The translations under genes were made by a program, and so were the position numbers. DNA of 64,000 nt, taken from NCBI GenBank assembly GCA_964035015.1, contig OZ035998.1:31178858-31242857 (forward strand), written 5' to 3'. This stretch comes from Corallium rubrum. Lineage: Eukaryota; Cnidaria; Anthozoa; Scleralcyonacea; Coralliidae. The notes beneath the pieces are model-generated. The model made no database searches and was not told the DNA's origin. It worked only from the letters and a program-made list of their open reading frames with translations. Shown here in pieces: positions 54,996 through 64,000 of this stretch; position 1 is the stretch's first letter; each line of letters opens with the position of its first letter.

Positions 54996-55879
54996 CAGTC
55001 AACTCTCGTCATAGCGGACGCCCTGGGGACCGTCATTTGGTGTCCGTAATAACGAGAGTCTGCAATAGCGGGATGCGATGAAAATATCCCGATTTCAGGT
55101 TGTAAAATGTCACTACAATGTATCACTGCTTTTTTGTTTTAAAATGTCCAGTTTATTTCAATTTCTAGTTGACGTTTACTGTGATACATAAGTACACAGT
55201 ACAAATCAAAATACAAGTCAAAAATTTGTATTCAAGTTGGGGTTTTTTATTCCAAAACCAAAAATACAACGGTAACATGAATCAGTGTCAAATGTTTTTT
55301 CTTTCCTTCACTGTAAAGGTACAGTAACAAGACTCATTAAACTTACACGAAGTTTTATTCTGTGATGAAATACCTCTCTAGCGTGCTTTGATGTGATCTT
55401 TCGCTCACGGCATTCTCGCTTACTTTATCCGCAAGCAGAGAAAACTCTTTTGCAAGTGTGAACTTGCCGCGCTGAAGAAAGAAAAGCTCTATGTCCCGTG
55501 CGCTTTCAAGAACTGCTCGGCAGCTCTTCAGCCTGCTTCATCATCACCATCACTCTCGAGAATGATTGTGTCTTGGTCGCTAGTAACATTAACTACACTT
55601 TAACTTATAAAAAATAGCAAGATGTAAATATGTCACTCGATAAATTAACATGTTATTCACTTTCATGTGTCGAGAGAAAAATACGTCCAAGGTGTCCGTT
55701 GTAACGAGAGTAGAACAATAAAAATGTTTAATAAAAGTACCACATGAAGTGTCCGCAATTCCGTAATAGCGAGAGTTATTTCAATACATTTCATAGTAGT
55801 TTCGGCCAGGGATTTACCAACTGTCGTTAATAGCGGGGTGTCCGTAATAGCGGGGTGTCCGCAAGGCGAGCGTTGACTG
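54996..55879. mobile_element. Pogo/Tigger-like MITE with TA duplication
   Basis: Ends CAGTCAACTCTCG and CGAGCGTTGACTG are inverted and bounded by TA (54994-54995 and 55880-55881). Inner ends repeat GTGTCCGTAATAGCGAGAG-like words on both sides. CAGT ends with a TA target fit the pogo/Tigger branch of Tc1-mariner elements. No transposase was recognised in the 884 bp. Confidence 0.75.
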
Positions 55880-56050
55880 TACCAAGTCAAAGAAAACAAA
55901 AGAAGAAAGACGTCAAATTACTGAAGAGCACGCGCGACAACCAATTAAAACCGTTGTTGTATTAACTCCATGTTATAATTGAAGTGATTAGTTGTACGTA
56001 TATATGTAGTGCATGTGGTACGTTTGCGAGCTTGGTGTAATGTAACATCT

Positions 56051-56127
56051 GAGCCTCAGTGTCTCGATGGTTAGATCGTCTCACCGGTCACTGGAAGGTT
56101 GCAGGTTCGAACCCTGTCTTGGGCTCA
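56051..56127 (+). mobile_element. tRNA-like sequence, probably SINE head
   Basis: GAGCC at the start pairs with GGCTC at the end. An A-box-like TCTCGATGGTTAGATCG and a perfect B-box GGTTCGAACCC (56104-56114) with a good T-stem are present. The anticodon arm does not fold canonically, and the trailing TTGGGCTCAGA resembles the SINE at 63640. I favour a tRNA-derived SINE over a working tRNA gene. Confidence 0.55.
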
Positions 56128-56214
56128 GAAATCCTTTCTGAGTAATTGAGCTTGACGAACTTCCAACAAACATCTGTCATAATAATTTTGTTGCGCATTT
56201 TGAAATAAATATTC

Positions 56215-57320
56215 TTATTTTTTTTCGGTCCGTATCCTACCAAATCCTGCTTTCTGATTGGTTAACGAGCGGTCCGTATGAGCCCGTACGGACCGCTCGA
56301 GATAATTTTTTTAATGTGTTTTATAGGCCGTAAAATTGATCGATTTTCATAACTATTTCGCTTGCCACAGAAAAAATATATTCAACAGAGAGCTACGGGG
56401 ATACAAATGAGTTTTATTATCCAAATGGCTTTGACAACTTCGTGTGAAAACAGCGAATTTTAAAAGAAAGCGAGAATGCTGTGAAAAAGCAAACTTTCAG
56501 CCAGCGACATTTATAAAGTTTTAAAGTATTATTGCTCAACGACGTATGAAAACAGTTTAAAACAATAGGCAAAACATACATAAACTTGTGAACACAGTAT
56601 TTTGAATCACTAAATAAAACTATATAGAAGTATATATTAAAAAAACATACCACGAGAGGACAGAAAAGCCGAAACCTTTTGATACTAAACTGTCATTCTT
56701 CTGTTGTCCAACTATATTCAACAAAACCGCTACAAGTCTTTACCCTTTAGTCAAATATTTTCCACATGCCAACCTCGTATCGTGTCATGTCTTTGAAAAA
56801 AGTTTCAAATGGCTTCTTACAAGCATTTTCGTCTTCAAACTCGAACGACCCACTTTCAATTTCCATGCAGTCAGCCGAGTATTGAAAGCGATTTTCCAAA
56901 CGAACAGCCAAAAACGAGCAAGCGACGAAGAAGGACGAAGAATCTTTATCAACTAAACTTTAAAAGCACTAGATTTTCAAATTTTGACTGTTTTTTTATC
57001 ACAAAGACGTTCCAAGCTTCCCTGTCAGACTGCATGTCGGCAGTTGTTTACTGTCGAACGATAAACTTTGGACTTTTGAATATCACGTGAATGTCATCCC
57101 GATTACGCAATTAAATTATGTTAATTTACTTAATTATGTAAATTATAAATCGTACGATTAATAAAAAAAATAAATATGTTATTTACCGTTTTGGTCGGTC
57201 CGTATAGAGAAATATTTCCCTCGGTCTCAAAAACGACCCTCGGCCTGCGGCCTCGGGCAGTTTTTGAGACCTCGGGAAATATTTCTTTATACGGACCTCA
57301 CAGCCGGTAAATAACATATA
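56215..57320. mobile_element. DNA-element remnant with CGGTCCGTA tips
   Basis: The left tip TTCGGTCCGTATCC, with hairpin GAGCGGTCCGTATGAG/CGTACGGACCGCTCGAG, and the right hairpin 57190-57315 (GTCCGTATAGAGAAATATTT mirrored by AAATATTTCTTTATACGGAC) bound about 1.1 kb. No transposase was recognised in between. The right tip ends 20 bases before a kinase-subunit acceptor. Confidence 0.5.
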
Positions 57321-57337
57321 TATATTTTTGTTATTAG

Positions 57338-57464
57338 TTTATATGAAGCGTGTGAAATATTGATCAAGCACAAGATTCATCGTCTCCCAGTGATTGATCC
57401 GTCCTCGGCTAACTTTCTTTTTGTTATATCACATAAAAGGATCCTGCATTACCTTCACGAACAT
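57338..57464 (+). CDS. PRKAG: AMPK gamma exon: CBS2 core
   Basis: The longest core exon, 127 bases between TATTAG and GTGAGT, reads (S)[31 protein letters not shown] and [11 protein letters not shown]. It contains IHRLPVID, whose His-Arg pair (151-152 in human gamma 1) contacts nucleotide phosphates, and SHKRIL, where CBS2 has Arg instead of the ribose-binding Asp. That is the normal reason this site is empty in mammals, and it is preserved here. It ends in phase 0. Confidence 0.95.
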
Positions 57465-57981
57465 GTGAGTAACTTTTCAATCAGCATGTATGCATGCAGT
57501 CTACTTTCTTGTGAGAGGGCCGTCTAGTTTAGTGTAGTCTTGAGAAAGACTGTAAAACACACATAGATACAGGCATTTTATGCATAGTCATTCAAAATAT
57601 GGTCTGGTAACTCAGCTGAAGTCTTTGTTCTATCTTTTTGTTCGCCTTTATGCATTTTTGTGCATGGTGTGTGGTCACTGAACCTATTTTATTTTAGTAT
57701 AATGAACGAATTATCCAATAGCAACGTTTCAGTGCAATTACTTAACCGTGCTATTTAAATATTAATAAACCTAAAACAAAGGATGTGCACGGTGTAAGGT
57801 ACGCTTCAACATAAAATCACAGCTCATTATAGACGCTTTGAAGTTTGCCGAGTTTCCAGACCATATCTCGATTGACTATGTTTTATGTGACTGCGCTACA
57901 TTCTCGTGTAAATTTACTTTCCTTTGCTGTTCAACGTATCGGTGCAAGATCTCTAAGAAGTGTACTTTTTAATTTTTGTAG

Positions 57982-58062
57982 TTTTCGGAAATGGTCATGC
58001 CTGATTTTATGTATAAGACGTTAGGAGAACTTGGTATCGGAACGTTGTGCAAGATTGCTACG
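57982..58062 (+). CDS. PRKAG: AMPK gamma exon: CBS2-CBS3 linker
   Basis: An 81-base exon between TTTGTAG and GTAATG that reads FSEMVMPDFMYKTLGELGIG, then TLCKIAT. It parallels [26 protein letters not shown] of gamma 2 (also ITEFPKPEFMSKSLEELQIGTY in gamma 1): F-M spacing, ELGIGT and the start of the CBS3 strand are retained. Phase 0 at both ends. Confidence 0.9.
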
Positions 58063-58089
58063 GTAATGAGACGACGTCAATGAGAGATG

Positions 58090-58215
58090 GGGTAGGGTGG
58101 GATGAGATGAGAGGAGATGAGATGAGATAAGATATGGGTTGGGATGAGATGAGGTCATTGAGATGAGATCTGAGATGAAATGAGATGAGATGCAAAGGTA
58201 TTAGATGAGATATGA
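58090..58215 (+). repeat. (GAGAT)n degenerate pentamer
   Basis: Imperfect GATGAGATGAGA runs. Confidence 0.8.
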
Positions 58216-58364
58216 AATCAACCTCGGTCCCGGGGCCTTTCTGAAATTGGTAGGGCGGGAAAAGGCCCTGGCATCGGCTGGTGCATTTTCATTGGTTGAT
58301 TGCTTTTCTTAAACATTCCTCGTGAAACATATTTATGCATAGTTTTGTGGCGGTTATGATTAAG

Positions 58365-58720
58365 ACCCCGTTTACACGATACCGGCACAAAAATGACATG
58401 AAAACGGCACAAAATGAAGACGGGTTCCTTGACGGCATGAAATGAAATGAAATGAAAACGGAACACTAACCAGTATCGTGTAAACGCCCGTGCCGTAACA
58501 GTTTGATGACAGTAATCACGATATATATGACCACAGTATCCGGGTCAGCAGTATTCACAAAGTCTTCTCAATTCTCATTGGAAGAGAATAGTCACATGCT
58601 AATCCGTCATTATATTATACCGGCACAGTGTAAACGCAAGACTCTTTGGCATGTATTTATACCGGCATGATTTTGTTCCGTTTTCAAATTGTACCGGCAT
58701 CGTGTAAACGGGGTCTAAAT
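58365..58720. mobile_element. Fold-back MITE (ACCCCGTTTACACGAT ends)
   Basis: GACCCCGTTTACACGATACC at the left is mirrored by TACCGGCATCGTGTAAACGGGGTC at the right (quoted ends share 18 bases). The arms repeat ACCGGCAC and AACGGCACA words. About 355 bp. The GTTTACACG start resembles 39902-40400. Confidence 0.75.
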
Positions 58721-58804
58721 AGCTTCAACGGGACCGCCAACGGGACAAATGGGACCGCCATTACAATGAACTTCTCCCACGGGACTGCTATTACTCAGAA
58801 TGAT

Positions 58805-58945
58805 ATTGACCAAGTATGAGATGAGAAGAGAAAAGACGAAATGAGATGAGATGCTATTTGATGAGATGTGAGGTAAGATGCGATGGAATGGGATGAGGTG
58901 TGAGATGAGATGAGATGAGATATGAGATGAGATGAGACGAGATGA
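58805..58945 (+). repeat. (GAGAT)n degenerate pentamer, second block
   Basis: Same repeat as 58090-58215, on the other side of the fold-back at 58365-58720. Confidence 0.8.
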
Positions 58946-58993
58946 AAGTACTGTAGTAATTCGATCTTAACCTGAATTCTGCTTCAACTTTAG

Positions 58994-59078
58994 ATAAGTC
59001 CCGACACCCCGCTAATAGTGGCTCTTAATATGTTTGCTGAACATAAGGTGTCAGCCTTACCAATTGTAGATGAAAATG
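58994..59078 (+). CDS. PRKAG: AMPK gamma exon: CBS3, first part
   Basis: An 85-base exon between TTTAG and GTGAGT that reads [20 protein letters not shown], then ALPIVDEN plus one base. It matches [29 protein letters not shown] of gamma 2 very well. The Lys in HKVSALP stands where mammals have Arg (Arg224 of human gamma 1, near the bound nucleotide), a mild change. The following Ser is kept. Confidence 0.95.
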
Positions 59079-59415
59079 GTGAGTCATAACGTCTGTTCCT
59101 ATTTATACAGTAGATGTTTAATGTTGGTATACATGTATCCTGCGAGCAGAGCTTTCTTTTCCTTCAGTGTTTCCTAGTTTGTCGGGAGAGGAAAGAAACG
59201 AGAGCTCTACCGCATTCCTCATTTGTGTTTCGCTTTAAATTATTAAGTACCCAGTCCAAATCAGAGCAGAAACCGGTTAAACGAGTCGTAAATGAGTTGC
59301 TTTTCCCTAAATATTGGACGAAGTCAAATACGAGCATTCTTGTCTTCCCTCTCACAAAGAGAGAAGTGTATGTGACATGTGCGAGGCTTGCGATGGTGTA
59401 TGGAAAGTAAGGAAG

Positions 59416-59690
59416 GAAAGGAAAGGGCTGGGTGCTAATCACCCTTACTTGTAGCCGGTGGCTGAATTGCCAAGGACTCAGATCAACGTGGCCGTGTCGA
59501 AGGTATGTCAAAGGCGCGCCAGACAGCCGCCATACGACACATGTCTGACCATTGTTCACAGCTAAGGTGTGAGGGAGGAAAACCGGAGAACCCGACGAAA
59601 AACCCTCGAAGTACAGGAGAGACCAACTACAACTCTACTCACATGAGTCCCAAGCTTGACAAGTATTAACCCCGTGCAACCGGGCTTAGC
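59416..59690 (+). repeat. Dispersed repeat, second copy
   Basis: Matches 48695-48885 in ordered words (CACCCTTACTTGTAGCC, CAGATCAACGTGGCCGTGTC, CAGCCGCCATACGACACA), then continues GAGGAAAACCGGAGAACCC and AAAAACCCTCGAAGTACAGG. The sequence reads into a LINE fragment directly downstream. Confidence 0.5.
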
Positions 59691-60038
59691 TTTGAACTGT
59701 GGAGGTAAGAGGCAGCGTGCTAAACAGCACACGCCGTCCCTGCTCTACCTAAGTGGGAGACATGGGCATGAATGTGGAGCATAGTGCAAGATTGGAGCAG
59801 ACAGAGATGAGGATGGTACTGTGGATGTGTGGTGTATCTCTGATGGATAGAGTGCCGAGTGCGGAGTTGAGAGAACAAATGGGGATCAGTGTCTGACGTT
59901 GTGAAGTTAAAGTGGCTATATATATATATGATGGCTGGGACGTGTTACGGAAAGGTGACGGTGGTGGAGAAGGATACGGGAGAGCGTGGTTTGGAAAGGA
60001 GGATGCACAAGAGAGAGAGAGAAACAAGTGGAAGAATC

Positions 60039-60844
60039 CAGTGTGGATTATAACGGTCGGCAATCGGCTATTTGCCGACCAAAAATACGAAATGGCCGAC
60101 CATTTCTGTTCCGGTCGGACGTTTTGACCGACCAAGAAATATAAATTAAAAACAAAAAAAAATCACATATTCTGTCTATCTGAAGAATATATATTAGTAT
60201 ATGCATTAACAGCTATGAACTAGAGTGAAGACCGACAATAGAGGAGCGCGATTTTCTGGCTACAAACCCCACAAACAAACAACAAGGAATCCACCATCCG
60301 GCTACCCAATCAAAGATGCTTAGACGCGTTGGATTTAAGCACTCACTTTATCTCTCCTTATTATATAATTGTGGTTATAGCGTTTATTATTCTCTCCCAA
60401 CTATTCACTTATTTACATCGACTCCCAACTCCAAATCCCTGTTGATGAGACCATCATACAAGGTCGAAATGTGCGTCCAGGGTTGTGTCCTAAGATTATT
60501 GCACTATATACTATACGTTACAAATCTTTTGTTCTTTAATCTATTTTCTGATGTTTTTACATGGTTCTTAAGTAACATTTTTACACTGCATGTCTAACAG
60601 CGTGGTCCGTGTCGCCTTTCATATGCACGGAGGCTAATTGCGCTTTTTATTCAAATTCCCTTCTAACCTCTCCCTCGTTCATCTAATTTACACGACTAAA
60701 ACTTCAATGTGGTTCTCATTAACTACACTTAAACTTATAAGAAAACTTAGAAAATTGGCCGACCAATCTCGTTTAATGTCCGAGCAACTTTATAGTGGGT
60801 CGGTCATTTGTCCTGCCGGAGCGAAATCGTTATAATCCACACTG
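60039..60844. mobile_element. Non-autonomous hAT-type element with captured ribozyme
   Basis: Ends CAGTGTGGATTATAACG and CGTTATAATCCACACTG (the inner bases then diverge) are bounded by the exact 8-bp duplication GAAGAATC (60031-60038 and 60845-60852). Inner sequences repeat GGTCGG/CCGACC words on both sides. The middle carries a hammerhead-type motif (60437-60482), so part of a Penelope-like element seems to have been captured or inserted. No transposase. Confidence 0.85.
60437..60482 (+). ncRNA. Hammerhead ribozyme with mutated core (C3 to U)
   Basis: Stem I CCCTG, then TTGATGA instead of CTGATGA, stem II GACC/GGTC, GAAA, stem III ATG...CGT (one G-U pair), cleavage base C, stem I partner CAGGG. 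The stems are good, but the essential first C of the core is U. Sense-oriented in the AMPK gamma intron. Confidence 0.65.
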
Positions 60845-60930
60845 GAAGAATCTGCTGTGAAGAGCCGCTTGCCAAACCCTGCGCAAGCAAGGGAAACGGC
60901 CGTGAAACGAAGGCGGTCGTCGTTGTTAAG

Positions 60931-61443
60931 GTGGCGCCCTAAAGTTTTTATAAAGTGACTTACAGTATGTTTATGACATCTTCCAGTGACATTCTGGCAA
61001 TTACCTTTTTGTTGTTTATCTTTTGAAAATCGTTGTTACAGTAGAATTTTCGATATAGAAAAACAACAGACATGAAAATGAATATGCCTGAAATGCCACC
61101 AAAACAGTTGCGCAAATCAGTGAACTGTTGTTTTTAAATTTTGTTTTAACCAGTAGTTACATACATACATGTATATTAGTTACATATTTTCAGTTACATA
61201 TTTAAATATCTTTATTATTATAATTGTAATTTAAGCTGTATGTCTCCAACGTAATTGGCTCAAGCCTCAAGCTGTGTTAGTGTTTCTGTGCCGTTGAATA
61301 TTTTTGTTTACTTTGTTAATCCACTAACGGCAGCCAAAGTTAAATAAATAAATAAAATTAAATATTCGTAGTTAGTGACAATAACCTACAGTATTGTTGT
61401 GTATTTTTTCAAAATGCTTAGTCAGTGGCGCCCGTAACACCGC
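60931..61443. other. No exon recognised (intron)
   Basis: AAGGTGGCGCCCTAAAGTTT at about 60929 resembles the AAGGTGGC MITE end. The rest is AT-rich with nothing assignable. Confidence 0.4.
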
Positions 61444-61451
61444 TCTAAGAT

Positions 61452-62456
61452 TAGGGTGAGGCGGTTAATCGATAAACCGGAAAAAACCGATGTTTTTCGA
61501 AAACCGATTCGACCGATGTTGCTCCAGGCAAAAAACCGAAAAACCGAAAAAAACGAAAAAACCCGTTTGAATCTCAGTAACATTGAAACAAAATGGCAGT
61601 AATAATTACAGGGAAGCGAAGCATCAAAGCTAAGCCGGATCACACGCTTGATTGGTTCAGCAAATCAGCGCCCTGATTGGTTCAGAGTTAACAAATTAAC
61701 ATATAAACACGTGTAGAAACAGAAAGCGAAGAATTGAACAATGTCAAAGAGGAGCTCTTGAAGAATGTTGTTCTTCTAGAGTGCAGCATTGAAGAAGAAG
61801 AAGAAGATGTCTTGCCATCGCCCGCTGCAAAGAAGGCAAAACTCCGCCTTGGGGCATTGACCAGCCTGAAAAAGAAAGAAACGGCGTCACCAGCAGCCTC
61901 TCCACGTAGCCGTCTCTCCAAGGAGATTGACACTTACCTCAGTTATCCAGTCATTGACGGAGACGACGAACCTTTAGAATGGTGGAAGGTTAACGCAAAA
62001 GAACTTCCGTTACTGTCACAATTGGCAAGAATATACCTCGCCATTCAAGCCACCAGTTCGCCATCAGAGAGGCTTTTTAGCAAAGCGGGGCAAGTTGCTA
62101 CACCAGCGCGAGCGCAACTAAAGCCCGAGAAAGTTGACAAACTTGTCTTCCTAGCGGAGAATTTGTAAGGATAGACTACCGCATTCGCTTGTATATAGAT
62201 AGAAAGAAAGCCAGTTTTACTGTTACTTAGTCATTTCCTTGTGTGTAGAACGTATATAGCTACAATGTTTGAAAATTTAATTCTTGTAAATATTACGATA
62301 CATTGTACTAACTGTTTTAAAAACTAAAGTCTTGAACGTGTAGCGTGAAGTTTAATCAAGTAAATCTACAGATATAAATATCGATTTTTTCGGTTTTTTC
62401 GTTTTTTTCCAGGCGGTTTTCGGTTTTCGGTTTTTACCCTGAACCGCCTCACCCTA
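61452..62456 (+). mobile_element. hAT element, internally deleted, beside a splice acceptor
   Basis: 15-bp terminal inverted repeats TAGGGTGAGGCGGTT and AACCGCCTCACCCTA are bounded by the exact 8-bp duplication TCTAAGAT (61444-61451 and 62457-62464). The subterminal regions are rich in AAAACCGA/CGGTTTT words. The 1005-bp element keeps only the C-terminal piece of a transposase. Its right end lies 27 bases before the AMPK gamma exon at 62484. Confidence 0.95.
61734..62168 (+). CDS. hAT transposase C-terminal remnant (dimerisation domain)
   Basis: 144 residues. After an acidic and Lys-rich stretch (EEEEEDVLPSPAAKKAKLRL) it reads EPLEWWKVNAKELPLLSQLA, then RIYLAIQATSSPSERLFSKA, which is the hATC dimerisation domain (WW...PxLxxLAxxxLxIxATSxxSERxFS). 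The BED finger and the catalytic RNase H fold are missing, so it cannot cut DNA. It might act as a dominant-negative dimerisation partner or be a simple relic. The frame is intact, which suggests recent deletion or constraint. Confidence 0.85.
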   Translation: MNNVKEELLKNVVLLECSIEEEEEDVLPSPAAKKAKLRLGALTSLKKKETASPAASPRSRLSKEIDTYLSYPVIDGDDEPLEWWKVNAKELPLLSQLARIYLAIQATSSPSERLFSKAGQVATPARAQLKPEKVDKLVFLAENL

Positions 62457-62483
62457 TCTAAGATTTGTCTAATTCTTTTCTAG

Positions 62484-62521
62484 GCGTTGTAGTTGATATC
62501 TATGCCAGGTTTGATGTTATA
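62484..62521 (+). CDS. PRKAG: AMPK gamma exon: CBS3, end; last exon in window
   Basis: A 38-base exon between TTTTCTAG and GTAAGT that reads (G)VVVDIYARFDVI. It matches GKVVDIYSKFDVI in mammals; the Asp in RFDVI corresponds to the CBS3 ribose-binding aspartate (Asp245 in human gamma 1). Phase 0 at its end. CBS4 and the C-terminus, starting with the equivalent of NLAAEKTY, must lie beyond 64000. A hAT element ends 27 bases upstream, leaving only the polypyrimidine tract and possibly the branch point in original sequence. Confidence 0.95.
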
Positions 62522-62784
62522 GTAAGTCTATTCTCTATAATACTATAAGTATATTATAGTCAAGTGTTGTTTGAATTACGTCTACCGGTGAAATTCGGGG
62601 AAGCATTGAACATTTCAAAGTTTATATACTGAAAATTATATGTGACATCGACGCAAAAATAGTGGTCATAAAACATGGTTTGACAAGTTAGCATTGTTTT
62701 AAAAATATCAAAATTATAACGTGGACGTTTTCTACCTACGTGATCATCTTCATGTGAATAAATGTTTTAACTTATCAAACCTGG

Positions 62785-63530
62785 TTTTATGAAAATTACA
62801 TGCACATGTATGCACAAGCACATGTACAAACACAAGCACAAGCACAAGCACAAGCACAAGCACAAGCACAAGCACAAGCACAAGCACAAGCACATGCAAT
62901 TCACAGTCACATGGACATGCACATGCACATGCACATGCACATGCACATGCACATGCACATGCACATGCACAAGCACGAGCACGAGCACATGGACATTCAC
63001 GTGCACAAGAATATGCACATAGACAAGAACATGCACAAACACATGGACAATCACATGCCCAAGGACAAGCACATGCACATGTACATGTACATGTACATGT
63101 ACATGTACATGTACATGTACATGTACATGTACATGTACATGTACATGTACATGTACATGTACATGTACATGTACATGTACACGCATATGCACAAGCACAT
63201 ACACAAGCAGAAGTATAGACAAGCACATGCACAAGAACATGGACAAGTACAAGTACATGCACAATCACATGGAAATTCATATGCACGTGGACATGGACAT
63301 GGACAAGCACATTCACAAGCACATGGACATACACATGGACATTCACGCCCACAAGCAGACGGACACAGACAAGCAAGATCGCATGCACATTCAATTGCAC
63401 AAGCACATGGACATAGACAAGGAAGATCACATGTACATGTACATGTACATGTACATGTACATGTACATGTACATGTACATGTACATGTACATGTACAAGC
63501 ACATGCACATGCACAAACAAACGGACATGG
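62785..63530. repeat. Hexamer satellite (ACATGC/ACAAGC/ACATGT)n
   Basis: About 740 bases of hexamers: CACAAG units (to about 62893), ACATGC units, then two perfect ACATGT blocks (about 63076-63180 and 63429-63495) separated by diverged units. ACATGT is self-complementary in register, so these blocks can form hairpins. Open frames run through most of it in several frames on both strands because the repeat lacks stop codons. Confidence 0.95.
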
Positions 63531-63629
63531 ACAACCAACGGATATGGATATACGTGATAACGACCATCTTGTCGCATACGCACGGTTCATCTCGTTCTCT
63601 ACTAGATTCTCAGGTTTATACCGTAAAAC

Positions 63630-63790
63630 AACCTCGGTCTGTCATTTAAGTTCGAGTACCTTAATGGTTAGAGCATCTGGCTAGCAGTCACTGACAGTCA
63701 GAAGGTTGGGGGTTCGAGTCCGGTCTTGAGCTCAGAGTTTTTTTAGTATTAACATTTAACGACAGCTTGTACAACAAGTACTGGGAAAAC
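63630..63790 (+). mobile_element. tRNA-derived SINE
   Basis: A tRNA-like head with A-box TTAATGGTTAGAGCA (63661-63675) and B-box GGTTCGAGTCC (63711-63721), then TTGAGCTCAGAGTTTTTT and the tail word ACGACAGCTTGTACAACA shared with 38600-38650 and 40530-40550. RNA polymerase III promoter boxes plus a common tail define a SINE family. Confidence 0.7.
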
Positions 63791-64000
63791 TTGATACAGG
63801 TATGTACAACAGATCGGTCGCACTCTGTAATCATCCCGTTCAGACAGGTGTGCATCATAATATATAAGACACTGATATCAGTGCCGTGGGGCGCTGTAAC
63901 ACAACGTTCGTTTTTAGTACTATATGTACAATATACGTTTGATACAATCGTTTGTATCAGATATACAACCTCCTTCACGGTCATGATTTCTTTTGTGTTT
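63791..64000. other. No exon recognised (intron continuing past the edge)
   Basis: No match to the missing CBS4 region was seen before the right edge. Confidence 0.4.

Larger units (their letters stand above)
59690..60930 (+). pseudogene. LINE reverse transcriptase C-terminal fragment, split by a hAT element
   Basis: From about 59780 the plus strand reads RLEQTEMRMVLWMCGVSL, then MDRVPSAELREQMGIS. This is the MxRWMCGVSLxDRxxSxELxxxxGI motif near the end of LINE proteins. A short degenerate tail follows. The hAT element at 60039-60844 interrupts it. It is a different LINE family from the one at 10.8-14.5 kb. Confidence 0.7.

Noticed and set aside
56051-56127. Functional tRNA gene
   Set aside because: B-box and acceptor pairing are good, but the anticodon arm is non-canonical and the flank resembles a SINE.
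59164-59559. 131-codon minus-strand frame
   Set aside because: It crosses intron and a dispersed repeat and shows no domain.
62750-63684. Open frames of 140-294 codons (HVHVHV, CTCTCT, HMHMHM types)
   Set aside because: They are translations of a stop-free hexamer satellite in several frames at once, with no domain or codon constraint.

Overview
The window is AT-rich nuclear DNA from an animal. It combines a multi-exon gene with GT-AG introns, an AMP-activated protein kinase (AMPK) gamma subunit, with dense transposable elements: a LINE, a copia LTR element, gypsy, Penelope-like elements with hammerhead ribozymes, hAT and pogo-type elements, fold-back MITEs, tRNA-derived SINEs and long microsatellites. 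This mix, and the many palindromic element tips, fits a marine invertebrate. An anthozoan cnidarian is my best guess, but that is inference only; nothing seen fixes the species.

Left third (1 to about 30,400): no host gene was found. It holds fold-back MITEs (973-1300, 3007-3681, 17631-17831, 21715-22394, 26234-26882), three hAT-type non-autonomous elements with exact 8-bp target-site duplications (15308-16088, 18576-19062, 28213-29118), decayed Penelope-like elements (4745-6640 with inverted arms at 1731-2290 and 6380-6885, and 8399-9055), a nearly full LINE (about 10,857-14,507) and a gypsy pol relic split by a MITE (20990-22690).

Right two thirds: a plus-strand AMPK gamma gene whose small exons are invisible to ORF calling. 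Ten exons (46322-62521) give CBS1, CBS2 and most of CBS3 with compatible splice phases. A probable N-terminal extension exon is at 40712-41125/41129, and a tentative first coding exon at 30448-30492. CBS4 and the C-terminus lie beyond the right edge. The introns hold a young copia element (30884-35581, LTRs differing at one site, TAATT duplication, one in-frame stop), Penelope-like remnants (43515-43985, 49041-50650), hAT elements (60039-60844, 61452-62456, the latter ending 27 bp before a splice acceptor), a pogo/Tigger-like MITE (54996-55879), a LINE 3' fragment (59690-60930) and kilobases of simple repeats.

The most interesting structure is a set of hammerhead-ribozyme motifs tied to the Penelope-like relics. 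Inside the AMPK gamma gene the two antisense copies keep an intact catalytic core. Three of the four sense copies carry a core substitution; the fourth, at 52298-52335, looks intact and would be transcribed within an intron.
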